From Candidatus Binataceae bacterium (lineage in GTDB: Bacteria; Desulfobacterota; Binatia; Binatales; Binataceae), in contig DATGLK010000091.1 of NCBI GenBank assembly GCA_035294265.1, positions 1 through 48,733 on the forward strand: a stretch of DNA of 48,733 nucleotides. Reading direction: 5' to 3'. The position numbers and the translations under genes were made by a program. This document shows, one piece after another, positions 1 to 7,902 of this stretch; position 1 is the stretch's first letter, and each line of letters begins with the position of its first letter. Under the pieces are notes generated by a model. The model was not told the origin of the DNA. It searched no databases and was given only the letters and a program-made list of their open reading frames with translations.

Positions 1-486
1 AACCGCGACCTGGCGGCTGAAGTCGCGGCCCATCGCTTCCGCGAGGATCTGTACTATCGCCTCAATGTGGTCGCGCTGCAGGTGCCGCCCTTACGCGAAC
101 GCAAGGAGGAGTTGATGGTGCTGGCGCAGGCCCTGCTAGCTGCCGCCGCCGGCCGCAATCATCGCAGCCCACCACGGTTGAGCGCCGAGGCCCAAGCCGC
201 GCTGGCGCGCTATCGCTGGCCGGGTAACGTGCGCGAGTTGCGCAACGCGATGGAGCGGGCGGTCATCTTCGCCCGCGGCGAGGAAATCACACCCGACTGC
301 CTACCCGACACCCTGTTTCGCGACCAAGGCGAGGGGCCCGCGCCCACCGGCAGCCTGGAGGAATTGGAGCGCGAGCATATTGTGCGGGTGCTGGCCGAAG
401 CCCCAACGCTGGAGGACGCCGCGGCGCGTTTAGGGATCAACACTTCGACCTTGTGGCGCAAGCGCAAGCGCTTCGGCATCGACTAG
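1..486 (+). CDS. sigma-54-dependent transcriptional activator, C-terminal part (5' end outside window)
   Basis: The reading frame is open from base 1, so the gene is cut by the window edge. The visible 161 residues hold the end of an NtrC-type AAA+ domain: FREDLYYRLNV and PPLRER near the start, then RWPGNVRELRN, the arginine-rich stretch of the sensor II region. A Fis-type helix-turn-helix follows at the C-terminus (EDAAARLGINTSTLWRKRKR). Proteins of this family hydrolyse ATP to open RNA polymerase-sigma54 promoters. The N-terminal sensory or receiver domain is not visible, so the signal it answers to and its partner kinase cannot be told. The stop codon TAG lies directly against the remnant of a decayed SDR gene on the other strand. 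Confidence 0.93.
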   Translation, partial: NRDLAAEVAAHRFREDLYYRLNVVALQVPPLRERKEELMVLAQALLAAAAGRNHRSPPRLSAEAQAALARYRWPGNVRELRNAMERAVIFARGEEITPDCLPDTLFRDQGEGPAPTGSLEELEREHIVRVLAEAPTLEDAAARLGINTSTLWRKRKRFGID

Positions 487-739
487 TCGCATCGTTGATC
501 CAAATATCGATGGGCCCCAATTCCTGTTCCACTTGAACCGCCGCGCTTGCAACCGTGGTGATTGGCGACCTCGGTCGAAATTGCCAGTGCCTGCCCGCCG
601 GTTGCCAGGACCTCCTGAGGTCCCCCTCCAGCCCCTGGCGCCCACGTGCCAGCAAGCCTATTCGTATTCCAGGCCTGGCGAACCGGCGCACTACCGCCCG
701 GCCCACTCAGGCCGAGGCTCCGGTTACGACTACGACCTC
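487..739 (-). pseudogene. decayed short-chain dehydrogenase/reductase (SDR) fragment
   Basis: Read on the minus strand, this stretch spells the first third of an SDR in pieces. The Rossmann start VVVVTGASA is followed by an in-frame TGA (707-709) where a Gly is expected, then VGRAVVRRFA and IGLLARGRQGLEG. The homology then moves to another frame near 615 (EVLATGGQALAISTEVANHHG-like stretch, about 614-552) and back again near 555 (VQVEQELGPIDIWINDA, the strand leading to the NNAG motif). It stops beside the end of the sigma-54 activator, so the catalytic half is missing. One stop, two frameshifts and a truncation make this a pseudogene. No other gene is visible from 740 to 975. Confidence 0.8.
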
Positions 740-975
740 GCATGTTTCTATGGGGGGTACCTCAACTAAAGAGCATAGCTGGCACCCGACCGGGCACGAA
801 CTAAAATTGAGTCTTAGGACAACGGACAGACTCGCCTGCGCAATGGCACCAGCGCTGTGCTGATGCTAAGAGTCAGGCGATGCCAAAGGTCAAAGGTTAT
901 CGACTGTTTGGACCGCGTTTCGCCGTGCCTGGATGGAGCGAAAGGCCCTCTCCAGCGGGAAAGGATTAGAAGGCG

Positions 976-1812
976 ATGTTGAGTTTCGGCGCCAATATAA
1001 TGCTAACCGACCGCACGCTGCGCTCGTCCGAGGTGGCGCAGGCGGTGGAGGCACGCGGTTTGGATGCGCTGCTGTTCTCCGAGCATACCCATATTCCCGT
1101 GCAACATACTACTCCCAGCCCGTTGCCCGAGGACTACTTCCGCACCTTGGACCCTTTGATGGGAATCGCAGCTGCCATCCCGGTCACCAGCCGGATCAAA
1201 TTGGGCACTTGCGTACTGTTGGCGGTCGAGCATGATCCCATCACTCTGGCCAAGGCGATCGCAACCTTGGACGTAATGTCCAAAGGACGCGTCTTGCTTG
1301 GGGTCGGGGTGGGCGGTTTGCGCGAGGAGAACGCCGACCACGGCGTGGCGCCCCATTCGCGCTGGCGCATGATGCGCGAGAAGCTGATGGCCTTGCGCGA
1401 AATCTGGACCCATGAGAAGGCGACCTTCGAGGGCGCGTTAGTGCGCTTTCCACCGCTTATCTCCAATCCTAAACCGGTCCAGCCCGGCGGTCCGCCCATC
1501 TTGTTGGGTGTGCGCGATCCGCGTTTTATCGCCCGCGCCGCACGGCCTCCCTACGACGGCTGGATGCCCACCGCCGCGCGTGCCGATCTAGCGGGCGGCC
1601 TGAAGCTGTTGCGCGAGAGTGCCGAGCGCATCGGTCGTGACCCCAGCGAGCTCAAGGTGGTGGTAGCGGGGTTGGCCCCGGCGCGCGAGCAGCTTGAGCC
1701 GTTGATTGAACTGGGCCTGGACAATTTTCTCTTTCGTCTGCCCAGTGCAGGCGCCGACGAAATTTTCCCGCTCCTGGATCGATGCGCCGAGTTGGCGCGG
1801 CGGATGCGCTGA
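976..1812 (+). CDS. luciferase-like (LLM) F420/flavin-dependent oxidoreductase
   Basis: The 278-aa product fits the bacterial luciferase-like monooxygenase fold in the subgroup usually annotated as F420-dependent. Visible signatures are an early FSEHTHIP segment, RIKLGTCVLLAVEHDPITLAKAIATLD, where LGTCV lines the cofactor pocket, and GRVLLGVGVGG, the usual glycine-rich loop, followed by FPPLISNPKPVQPGGPPILLG. These enzymes move hydride between F420 or FMN and an unknown organic substrate. The length is a little short for the family (usually about 280-350). The start ATG is preceded by a purine-rich AAGG stretch. It is not closely similar to the two tandem paralogues at 6.7-9.0 kb, which have a different N-terminus. 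The substrate cannot be told. Confidence 0.9.
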   Translation: MLSFGANIMLTDRTLRSSEVAQAVEARGLDALLFSEHTHIPVQHTTPSPLPEDYFRTLDPLMGIAAAIPVTSRIKLGTCVLLAVEHDPITLAKAIATLDVMSKGRVLLGVGVGGLREENADHGVAPHSRWRMMREKLMALREIWTHEKATFEGALVRFPPLISNPKPVQPGGPPILLGVRDPRFIARAARPPYDGWMPTAARADLAGGLKLLRESAERIGRDPSELKVVVAGLAPAREQLEPLIELGLDNFLFRLPSAGADEIFPLLDRCAELARRMR

Positions 1813-1906
1813 CGGGCCCGACGGTATCGCTTGACACAGCTGCGCTCTGGCTTGTTGGCATGAATATCAGTAATCTTAGCAATTCTATGTTACGAGACCT
1901 ACGCGG

Positions 1907-3139
1907 ATGAGCGCGGGTATGCAGGTGCGGTCGCAGGGTGGTCAGGCTTGGGCGGCGCGGCCCGAGGTCACACCGGTGCCAACGGCGCCGGCGACGGTTG
2001 TGATCCTTGGTTTGTCGCAGGCTGCAACTGAGATCTACGGTCGCCCCCTACTGGAGCGAATTCTGTTGAACTGCCAGCGCGCAGGAATCTCACGCTTCGT
2101 GGTCGACTGCGATCCCAATAAACGGGGTTTGATGCGCGAGGCAGCCGGCCAATTCGCGGCCGATCCAGGGCTCCTGCTGGTAGAAATCGGCAAAAACGGG
2201 GTGCCCGGTCTCCCTGCCAATACCGCCTGTGTGATGGTTTGTGGCAACCTGGTCTTCGCGGCCTCTCATCTAGCCCGCTTGCTGGCGCTCCAGCGCGCGC
2301 AGCCCGGTCAGGTCGTAGCGCTGGCGGTTGGCGCGGGTGCGGCAGAGGCGCAGCTGTGCGCTGGCCCGTTGACGGATTTGCTGGACCGCCGGCACGCGAC
2401 CTCCCACCGCCCTGGCTCGATCGGCGCAGACCTGCCCTACGCGATGGATGGCCGGGAGTCCAAGAGCGAGGCCGAGTTGCGGTTGGCGCGCGCGATGCGA
2501 CTGGAAACCGCGCATACCGACGGCTTCATGGCGCGCTGGCTGGATCGCCGTCTTTCCTGGCGCATCAGCCGTCGCCTGGCTGCTACCCCCATCACGCCCA
2601 ACCAGGTGACTTGGTTCAACACCGCATTGGGACTACTGATCGCGACGCTGGTGGCTTCGACCTCTTACTGGTATCGGGTAGGAGGCGGGTTGCTGCTTTT
2701 GGTGTCGGTGACCTTGGACGGTGTGGATGGCGAGCTGGCGCGGCTCAAGATGACGGAGTCGGAAGCTGGCCGCCGCTTGGACGTGCTTACCGACAATCTG
2801 GTCGAGGTGGCGATCTTCATCGGCTTGCTGGTGGGCTGTTATCGAGGCAGCGGTAACCAGGCTTATTTCTACCTGCTGGCCATTTTGCTGGGAGGGTTCG
2901 GTTTTTGTGCAATTTCGGTCAATCGCGCGGTCTCGCTCAGCAAGGAACAATTCAAGCGCTGGATTGAGCTGGTCGAGCGGGTGGCGGGGCGAGACTTCGC
3001 TTATTTGATCTTCGTATTGGCCTTGCTCAATGGCTTTTCCTGGTTTGCCTGGGGTACCGCTTTCGGCACGTGGATTTTTGCCGGGGGCCTGTGGATCTTG
3101 ACCAGCCTCAAGCTGCGCTGCGCAAAGGTCGAGGACTAA
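1907..3139 (+). CDS. CDP-alcohol phosphatidyltransferase with degenerate nucleotidyltransferase-like N-domain
   Basis: The C-terminal half (about residues 210-410) is a membrane CDP-alcohol phosphatidyltransferase. The full signature is readable: D271-x2-D274-G-x2-A278-R279, then G288-x3-D292-x3-D296, within several hydrophobic segments. The enzyme would swap CMP of a CDP-activated lipid or polyol for an alcohol. Residues 30-160 resemble a sugar-nucleotidyltransferase fold (GRPLLERILLNCQRAG), as in bifunctional inositol-phosphate cytidylyltransferase/DIPP synthases, but the glycine-rich GxGTR nucleotide loop is absent, so this half may be inactive. The next gene starts one base after its stop, so the two are co-transcribed. 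A consensus TTGACA lies at 1831-1836, but no convincing -10 box follows. The acceptor alcohol is unknown. Confidence 0.85.
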   Translation: MSAGMQVRSQGGQAWAARPEVTPVPTAPATVVILGLSQAATEIYGRPLLERILLNCQRAGISRFVVDCDPNKRGLMREAAGQFAADPGLLLVEIGKNGVPGLPANTACVMVCGNLVFAASHLARLLALQRAQPGQVVALAVGAGAAEAQLCAGPLTDLLDRRHATSHRPGSIGADLPYAMDGRESKSEAELRLARAMRLETAHTDGFMARWLDRRLSWRISRRLAATPITPNQVTWFNTALGLLIATLVASTSYWYRVGGGLLLLVSVTLDGVDGELARLKMTESEAGRRLDVLTDNLVEVAIFIGLLVGCYRGSGNQAYFYLLAILLGGFGFCAISVNRAVSLSKEQFKRWIELVERVAGRDFAYLIFVLALLNGFSWFAWGTAFGTWIFAGGLWILTSLKLRCAKVED

Positions 3140-3140
3140 G

Positions 3141-3575
3141 ATGGACGCTATCTTCACCAAAATTCTCTGTCCGGTTGACCTCGACCATTCTTTCCACGCC
3201 TTGGATTTCGCGGCCCACCTGGCCCAGCGGATGAATAGCCGCATTTTGGTTTTTAACGTGGCCGCGATTCCGCTGGGTGCAACCGAAGTGGCCGCCTCCG
3301 GGATCGAGGAATACCCCTACTGGGAGCTGGCCAACCGCGACAAAATCAGGCAACTGGCCGAGCAAAAACTGGCGGGCCGAGTGGATTACGAAACCGACGT
3401 TCGCAGTGGCGAGCCGGTAGCCGCGATCCTCAAACGGGCAGCCGAGTATGGCGCCGACCTGATCGTGCTGGCCACCCACGGGCGCAAAGGCCTGAGCCAT
3501 CTGTTGCTGGGCAGCGTTACCGAGGCGGTGGTGCGCGGGGCTTCCTGCCCGGTCTTGACCATCCGCCCCCATTAG
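3141..3575 (+). CDS. universal stress protein (UspA family)
   Basis: At 144 residues this is a single-domain Usp of normal length. It starts with KILCPVDLDHSFHALDFAAHLA, the typical first strand with the adenine-contacting Asp, and ends with the ATP-binding loop GRKGLSHLLLGSVTEAVV and the final strand CPVLTIRPH. Such proteins bind ATP or AMP and help cells survive starvation and membrane or redox stress. The start codon lies one base after the stop of the phosphatidyltransferase gene, which suggests translational coupling and a link to membrane lipid stress; that link is inference. Confidence 0.92.
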   Translation: MDAIFTKILCPVDLDHSFHALDFAAHLAQRMNSRILVFNVAAIPLGATEVAASGIEEYPYWELANRDKIRQLAEQKLAGRVDYETDVRSGEPVAAILKRAAEYGADLIVLATHGRKGLSHLLLGSVTEAVVRGASCPVLTIRPH

Positions 3576-3743
3576 CGCGGCGAATCTCACTCTAATAACT
3601 GGGCGGGTAGCGCGCGCCGCTTCTTGCACAACAGACGGCGAGACTTCTTCTCTGCCGGAGCGGGAGGAGTGGAAACCGCGGGAGCAGGGCGCGGAGGCTT
3701 TTGCCCGGCCGCTTAGAGCGCCGGCAAATGCGGTTGCTGGCTA

Positions 3744-4976
3744 TCAACCGACCACAGCCGGCTGCGGCGTCGCCGCTGGGGTGGGAAGCAGGCTGACGCA
3801 GGCCAGCGGCGCCAATGCGGCCAACGCCAGAAGTACGAAGCAGATCGCAAAAGCTGGGCGATAGCTGGCGTACAGGTCAAAGATGCGTCCGGCCCCAATC
3901 GGTCCGACCGCCTGGGCCAGCATCGTGAAGGTTCCTACCAGGCCCCATAGGGTACCAAAGCGCTTGAGGCCGAAGACTTCGGCCCCCAGCATCGGGGTCA
4001 GGGCCACGGGCGCGCCCACCCCGATACCGTAAACCACGACGAACAATACCATCGACCACGCTCCGGCCGCATAGACCAGCGACAGACAGCCCAGACTCAT
4101 CATCGAATAGACCATGGTCAAGGTGCGACGAGGCCCGATGAGATCGGCTAGCGCGCCGAAAAACGGCTTACATAGCGCATCGACCGCGAACATCGCACTG
4201 AGCACTCCGGCTGCGCGCGCTGGCGTTGTGCCCAACTCAATCAGATAGGGCGGGACGTGAATTGTCACCGCGCCCGCGCTAAAAGCGTAGGCAAAACACA
4301 TCCAGCCCAGCAGCCAGAACGAACGGCCGCCCAGTGCCTGGCTGACCTGGAGGCCCGGCAACTGAGCGGCCTGGCGGTACGCGCCCTCGTCGGGAGCAAG
4401 TTCGGGCGGCCGGCTGCGCACGAAGATCAACCCCATCGGCATCACGACCAGAAGCATCGGCAGGGCCAGTACGGCGTAAGCCCAGCGCCAGCTCTCGTGG
4501 CGTATAACATAGCTTGAAAGTTGCAACATCAGAGCCGCGCCCACCGGCATCCCGGTCCAGGTGATTCCCATCGCCAGTCCGCGCCGCTGGCGAAACCAAT
4601 TGGCCAGTACCGTGCCGCCGGGGACGGTGGTGGCAGCCGTCATTCCCAGCGATAGCAGCAGGCTGGAGTACACCAGGGTTTGGTAGGAATGGGCCTGGCT
4701 AGCCATCAACAGAGCCAGGGCCGCCAGCCCGGCGCCGGCCCCGACCAGCCATCGAGCTTCGATTCTATCCAGCAACCAACCTACGATCGGAGAGAAAATC
4801 ACCCCGCCGGCGCTGGCCAGCACTGGGATCACCGATAATTTGGCGCGGCTCACGCCCAGGTATTTGAGCAATGGGGTAAAAAACACGCCGGCGGTTCCGA
4901 ACGTGCCTCCGATGATAAAGAGCATGCTCAAAAACAGCGTTGCCACGATCATTTGTCCGCGCCGTTGCGTGGTCAT
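3744..4976 (-). CDS. MFS transporter, oxalate/formate or monocarboxylate type
   Basis: The 410-aa protein has about twelve hydrophobic segments. It opens with IVATLFLSMLFIIGGTFGTAGVFFTPLLKYLGVSRAKLS, which is characteristic of the OFA/monocarboxylate branch of the major facilitator superfamily, with the loop DRIEARW between helices 2 and 3 and NWFRQRRGLAMGI later. A long charged loop (about residues 185-205) separates the two six-helix halves. Transport of small organic acids is the usual role, but the substrate cannot be read from sequence. The gene is convergent with the stress-protein gene and shares its family with the carrier at 12.3-13.6 kb. Confidence 0.9.
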   Translation of the reverse strand: MTTQRRGQMIVATLFLSMLFIIGGTFGTAGVFFTPLLKYLGVSRAKLSVIPVLASAGGVIFSPIVGWLLDRIEARWLVGAGAGLAALALLMASQAHSYQTLVYSSLLLSLGMTAATTVPGGTVLANWFRQRRGLAMGITWTGMPVGAALMLQLSSYVIRHESWRWAYAVLALPMLLVVMPMGLIFVRSRPPELAPDEGAYRQAAQLPGLQVSQALGGRSFWLLGWMCFAYAFSAGAVTIHVPPYLIELGTTPARAAGVLSAMFAVDALCKPFFGALADLIGPRRTLTMVYSMMSLGCLSLVYAAGAWSMVLFVVVYGIGVGAPVALTPMLGAEVFGLKRFGTLWGLVGTFTMLAQAVGPIGAGRIFDLYASYRPAFAICFVLLALAALAPLACVSLLPTPAATPQPAVVG

Positions 4977-5086
4977 GGCATCTCCAGAAGATCAGCCGGG
5001 AGCGCTGGGATCGCTTCGATATGGCAGGGACAGTGCGCCCGCTTTACGGTGCAAGTCAAGCCGGTGGCTGGCCATCGCCCGGTTGG

Positions 5087-5092
5087 TATAAT
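5087..5092 (+). promoter_or_regulatory. candidate -10 box (TATAAT)
   Basis: A perfect TATAAT occurs just upstream of the MsrB-like gene. No good -35 box is seen at the right distance. If it is used, transcription would begin near 5099, after the first possible TTG start of the reading frame, so the true start of that gene would lie further in. Confidence 0.35.
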
Positions 5093-5094
5093 CT

Positions 5095-5721
5095 TTGGGG
5101 CCAAGAGGTGGCTGGACTTTGCGCGCCGAACATAGCAACGGGGCTGGGGCGAAGACAGGTAATGCGATTCCGCGGCGCCGCCTGTTGGGTGCTATTTGGC
5201 TGCTTCCGGCTTGGTGGCATCTGGGCGGTGCCAATCCGACCAATCAATTGGTTTCTTCCGAACCGACGAACCTCGTGACGGTGGTCCGATTCAGCCCCGA
5301 CGGCGAGCCGACGGGGGAAGCAGCGGTGCCCAAAGTGATCAAAAGCGATGCCCAATGGCGGCGCCTGCTGACCCCCGAGCAGTACTGGGTGACCCGGCGC
5401 GGGGTGATGGAGCGGCCGTTCGCGGGCCAGTTTGCCAGCTTTCGCGGGCGCGGACTCTACACTTGCGTGTGCTGTGCCAATACCCTGTTCAGTTCCCAGA
5501 CTAAGTACGAGGCCGGAACCGGATGGGCCAGCTTCTGGGCACCGGTGGCGACCGAAAACGTCAGGCTCAGGGCTTCGTCAGGGGTACGACATCCGGCAGT
5601 CCTATGCGTGGAATGCGACGCCTTTGTAGGCCAACTGTTTGCCGATGGGCCGCCCCCTACCCATCGACGCTATTCCATTAGCTCGGCTGCGCTCAATTTT
5701 CGCGAATTTCCGCGCGCCTAG
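5095..5721 (+). CDS. exported MsrB-fold protein lacking the catalytic residues
   Basis: Residues 92-205 clearly follow methionine-R-sulfoxide reductase B: LTPEQYWVTRRG, ERPFAGQF, GTGWASFW, and RYSISSAALNF at the end. Both zinc-binding CxxC pairs are kept (C124/C127, C171/C174). However, the four residues known to act in MsrB are all changed: the two His of AHLGHVF are F177 and Q180, the catalytic Cys of RYCxN is S194 and its Asn is S196. It therefore should not reduce methionine sulfoxide and may be a binding or structural relative. Before the fold is a Tat-like leader, PRRRLLGAIWLLPAW (26-40), so export is likely. No ATG start exists; TTG at 5095 is the outermost choice and a later one is possible. 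Its stop overlaps the stop of the convergent DUF3565 gene (CTAG). Confidence 0.78.
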   Translation: MGPRGGWTLRAEHSNGAGAKTGNAIPRRRLLGAIWLLPAWWHLGGANPTNQLVSSEPTNLVTVVRFSPDGEPTGEAAVPKVIKSDAQWRRLLTPEQYWVTRRGVMERPFAGQFASFRGRGLYTCVCCANTLFSSQTKYEAGTGWASFWAPVATENVRLRASSGVRHPAVLCVECDAFVGQLFADGPPPTHRRYSISSAALNFREFPRA

Positions 5722-5930
5722 CCGCTGGTTGTCTCGTCGCATCGTTTGCAATTTAGGCGGGCGTCCAGCCGGCTTTTGCGGCCGGCTGCGGTGACCACCC
5801 AGGGGCGTAGCTGCCACGGCGGTCGATGGCGCACGTGTTGGGTATGTCCGCAGGCCAAATCGGCGACCCAGTCGCCGTGTTCGTCCCGATGAAATCCGAC
5901 GATAGGTTGTTCCACGATCTTTTGCTTCAT
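5718..5930 (-). CDS. DUF3565 family small protein
   Basis: This 70-residue protein matches the DUF3565 pattern: IVGFHRDEHGDWVADLACGH, QHVRHRPPWQLRPWV and a C-terminal LNCKRCD. The conserved Cys and His (CGH, CKRC) suggest a small metal site. Function is unknown for the family. I chose the internal ATG at 5930 because homologous sequence begins there; a longer in-frame extension to 6059 would run into the divergent secreted-protein gene and has no family resemblance. The final codon overlaps the stop of the MsrB-like gene. Confidence 0.82.
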   Translation of the reverse strand: MKQKIVEQPIVGFHRDEHGDWVADLACGHTQHVRHRPPWQLRPWVVTAAGRKSRLDARLNCKRCDETTSG

Positions 5931-5998
5931 GTCTCGGACGCGAAAGGAAGGGTTGTCCCCCCTTGAAAGCGCGTGCGGGACGCCATTAGATAAAATAT

Positions 5999-6700
5999 GT
6001 GAGCTTATTGGCAATGCTGTTGATGGCGATGCTGGTGCCGACGTTGGCGTCGGCCACAACCATCAAATCGGCCGGTTCGCTGACCACTGCCCCCAATAGT
6101 TCGATCGTGGTAATCGCTACCGATCCTACGATTCATGACACCCTCAGCGAGGATTTCAATGCCCAGCGCCGTCGGGAGAGCAAACCGGGCCCCGATGTGG
6201 CCTTGACCGTGACCCTGGTTTCGCGCCAGTTGACCCCCGACCTGTCGCCCGATGCGGTGGCACCAGGGGTAAGGGCAACGGCGGCCTTGCTGCGGGCGGC
6301 GGGATGGGTGCCGTTGACCGACGAAGCGGCGGCCGGCCCAACTCCACAGGAACCGGTGTCGAAATCGATTCAGGAGTACTTGAGCCAGGGCAACAGCTTG
6401 ATGAGCAATGGCATGATGACGCAAGGGCCGCCCACCACCGTCCAGCAGATTTATCAGCTCAGCAATCCGCCTGACAGCTCGGGCGGATTTACCGAGCTGC
6501 CGCGCTATGTGGGCTCGCAGATCTACAAGCCCGAGGTGGGGGACCAGCCGCAGACCTACGATACCGCTTTGGTCGCCCACGCGGTGCTGGGTAACGGCAC
6601 AGGCGACTTCACAGTGCTTGCGGTGGTCCATCCCGGCGACGACCTCGAAGCGGCCAAAAAGCTCATCGCGGAACGGATTGCCAACGCGGTCTTGCATTAG
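5999..6700 (+). CDS. unrecognised secreted protein
   Basis: I do not recognise a family. The 233-aa product starts with a clear Sec signal peptide, a hydrophobic run SLLAMLLMAMLVPTLASA with a likely cut after ASA (about residue 19). The mature part has a strand-rich section (IVVIATDPTIHDTLSEDFN, ALTVTLVSRQL), a Pro/Gln-rich low-complexity middle with several short polar repeats, and a final alternating segment ending GDFTVLAVVHPGDDLEAAKKLIAERI, which looks like a compact alpha/beta end. GTG at 5999 gives the best signal peptide, though there is no good ribosome site; ATG at 6014 is an alternative. It is divergent from the DUF3565 gene, 68 bases away. Confidence 0.7.
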   Translation: MSLLAMLLMAMLVPTLASATTIKSAGSLTTAPNSSIVVIATDPTIHDTLSEDFNAQRRRESKPGPDVALTVTLVSRQLTPDLSPDAVAPGVRATAALLRAAGWVPLTDEAAAGPTPQEPVSKSIQEYLSQGNSLMSNGMMTQGPPTTVQQIYQLSNPPDSSGGFTELPRYVGSQIYKPEVGDQPQTYDTALVAHAVLGNGTGDFTVLAVVHPGDDLEAAKKLIAERIANAVLH

Positions 6701-6748
6701 TCCGCCATTGTACTGGGAGCGCTCGAACGCCAGGGGTCGCGTGTGCTA

Positions 6749-7831
6749 TCAGCGAAAAGCGGGAATGATCTGCTCGGCGAAATCGCGGAAGACCTCGCGC
6801 TGATAGTCGGCCGCGGGCAGCAGGTTTAAGCCACTGAAGCCCACCTTTTCCATCGCGCGAATGTGAGAGATGATTTCGTCGGGCTCACCCGCCAGGCAGG
6901 TGCCGCGAATTGCCTCGGGGGTGACAAAGCGCCGCTCCTCGGGCTGTAAAAAAGTGCAGTGGCCGTCGTGAATCTGCCGAAAGCGGGCCTGGGGCGGCAA
7001 ACTGAAGTTGGCTACCCGCTTGAGATAATCATCCCATTGAGCGCGAAAGAAGGGCGGCACGACCTCCTCCTTATGTCCGGAGGCCTCCCAGACTTCATAG
7101 GTCTGATGCAAAATGCAGGTGACGTAGGAACCGGTCTCGTTGATAACCCGCTCGGAGGACAAACTCTCGCCCGGGCGCAGGACGCAGGCACAGGTCTGAA
7201 AGCTGAAATAGAAATCGTCGGGAAGTTGGCGGCCGGCAGCCTGGGCGCCCGCGCGCAATTCGGCGATATGATGGCGCCCGATTTCGGGATTCTTGGTTGA
7301 GGTGGTCCAGCCGTCGGCTAATTCGCCGGCCAGGCGGATAGCCTTGCTGCCGTTGGCCGCGATCAGGATCGGAATCCGATTTTCCAGATTGATGTAATGG
7401 CGATCCAGATGCATGAACTTGATCAGTCGGGGTTCGCCCTTGTAGGGATAATTCACCTCTTCGCCATTGAGCAGTCCTCGTACTACCCGCACGTATTCGC
7501 GCAGCGTCGCCAATGAGGATGGCTTGCGCCCGATCAGCCGCACAGAGGTATGGCCGGTGCTGATTCCGAAAAAGACCCGTCCCGGCGCCAGCCGATTGAT
7601 AGTCGCGATCGCGCAGGCCGATACCGGCGCGATGCGCAAAGCGGGCGATGTGATGCCGGTGCCGATCAAAATGCGACTGGTGTTGGCAGCTATTAGCGCC
7701 AGGGTGGCATAGGGATCGGACCAGATCATTTCCGAATCCGGAATCGCTACGCGGTCAAAGCCCAGCTCCTCAGCGTAGCGTGCAAGCGGCCATTTATCGA
7801 TGTGGGTGTCCAAAGTAACGCTGAATTGCAT
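6749..7831 (-). CDS. luciferase-like (LLM) oxidoreductase, tandem copy 2
   Basis: The 360-aa protein begins MQFSVTLDTHIDKWPLARYAEELGFDRV and carries the LLM core: VAIPDSEMIWSDPYATLALIA, RILIGTGITSPALR, and GRVFFGISTGHTS. It is probably an F420- or FMN-dependent oxidoreductase of the methylene-H4MPT reductase/luciferase superfamily. It is the same length as, and very similar along its whole length to, the product of the next upstream gene (7903-8985), so the two came from a tandem duplication. A longer open frame reaches 8191, but it would overlap that neighbour; the ATG at 7831 aligns exactly with the paralogue's start. The 71-base gap suggests one transcript. Substrate unknown. Confidence 0.9.
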   Translation of the reverse strand: MQFSVTLDTHIDKWPLARYAEELGFDRVAIPDSEMIWSDPYATLALIAANTSRILIGTGITSPALRIAPVSACAIATINRLAPGRVFFGISTGHTSVRLIGRKPSSLATLREYVRVVRGLLNGEEVNYPYKGEPRLIKFMHLDRHYINLENRIPILIAANGSKAIRLAGELADGWTTSTKNPEIGRHHIAELRAGAQAAGRQLPDDFYFSFQTCACVLRPGESLSSERVINETGSYVTCILHQTYEVWEASGHKEEVVPPFFRAQWDDYLKRVANFSLPPQARFRQIHDGHCTFLQPEERRFVTPEAIRGTCLAGEPDEIISHIRAMEKVGFSGLNLLPAADYQREVFRDFAEQIIPAFR

Positions 7832-7902
7832 ACTAAATATTGTCCTGCTCCGGTGTCCCCAGTCCAGTCGGAATGGTCCAATCCGCGTGGCAGTGGCGCA
7901 AG

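Noticed and set aside
533-863. Two plus-strand open frames after the sigma-54 activator
   Set aside because: They are shadows of the SDR pseudogene on the other strand, have no ribosome sites and no protein character.
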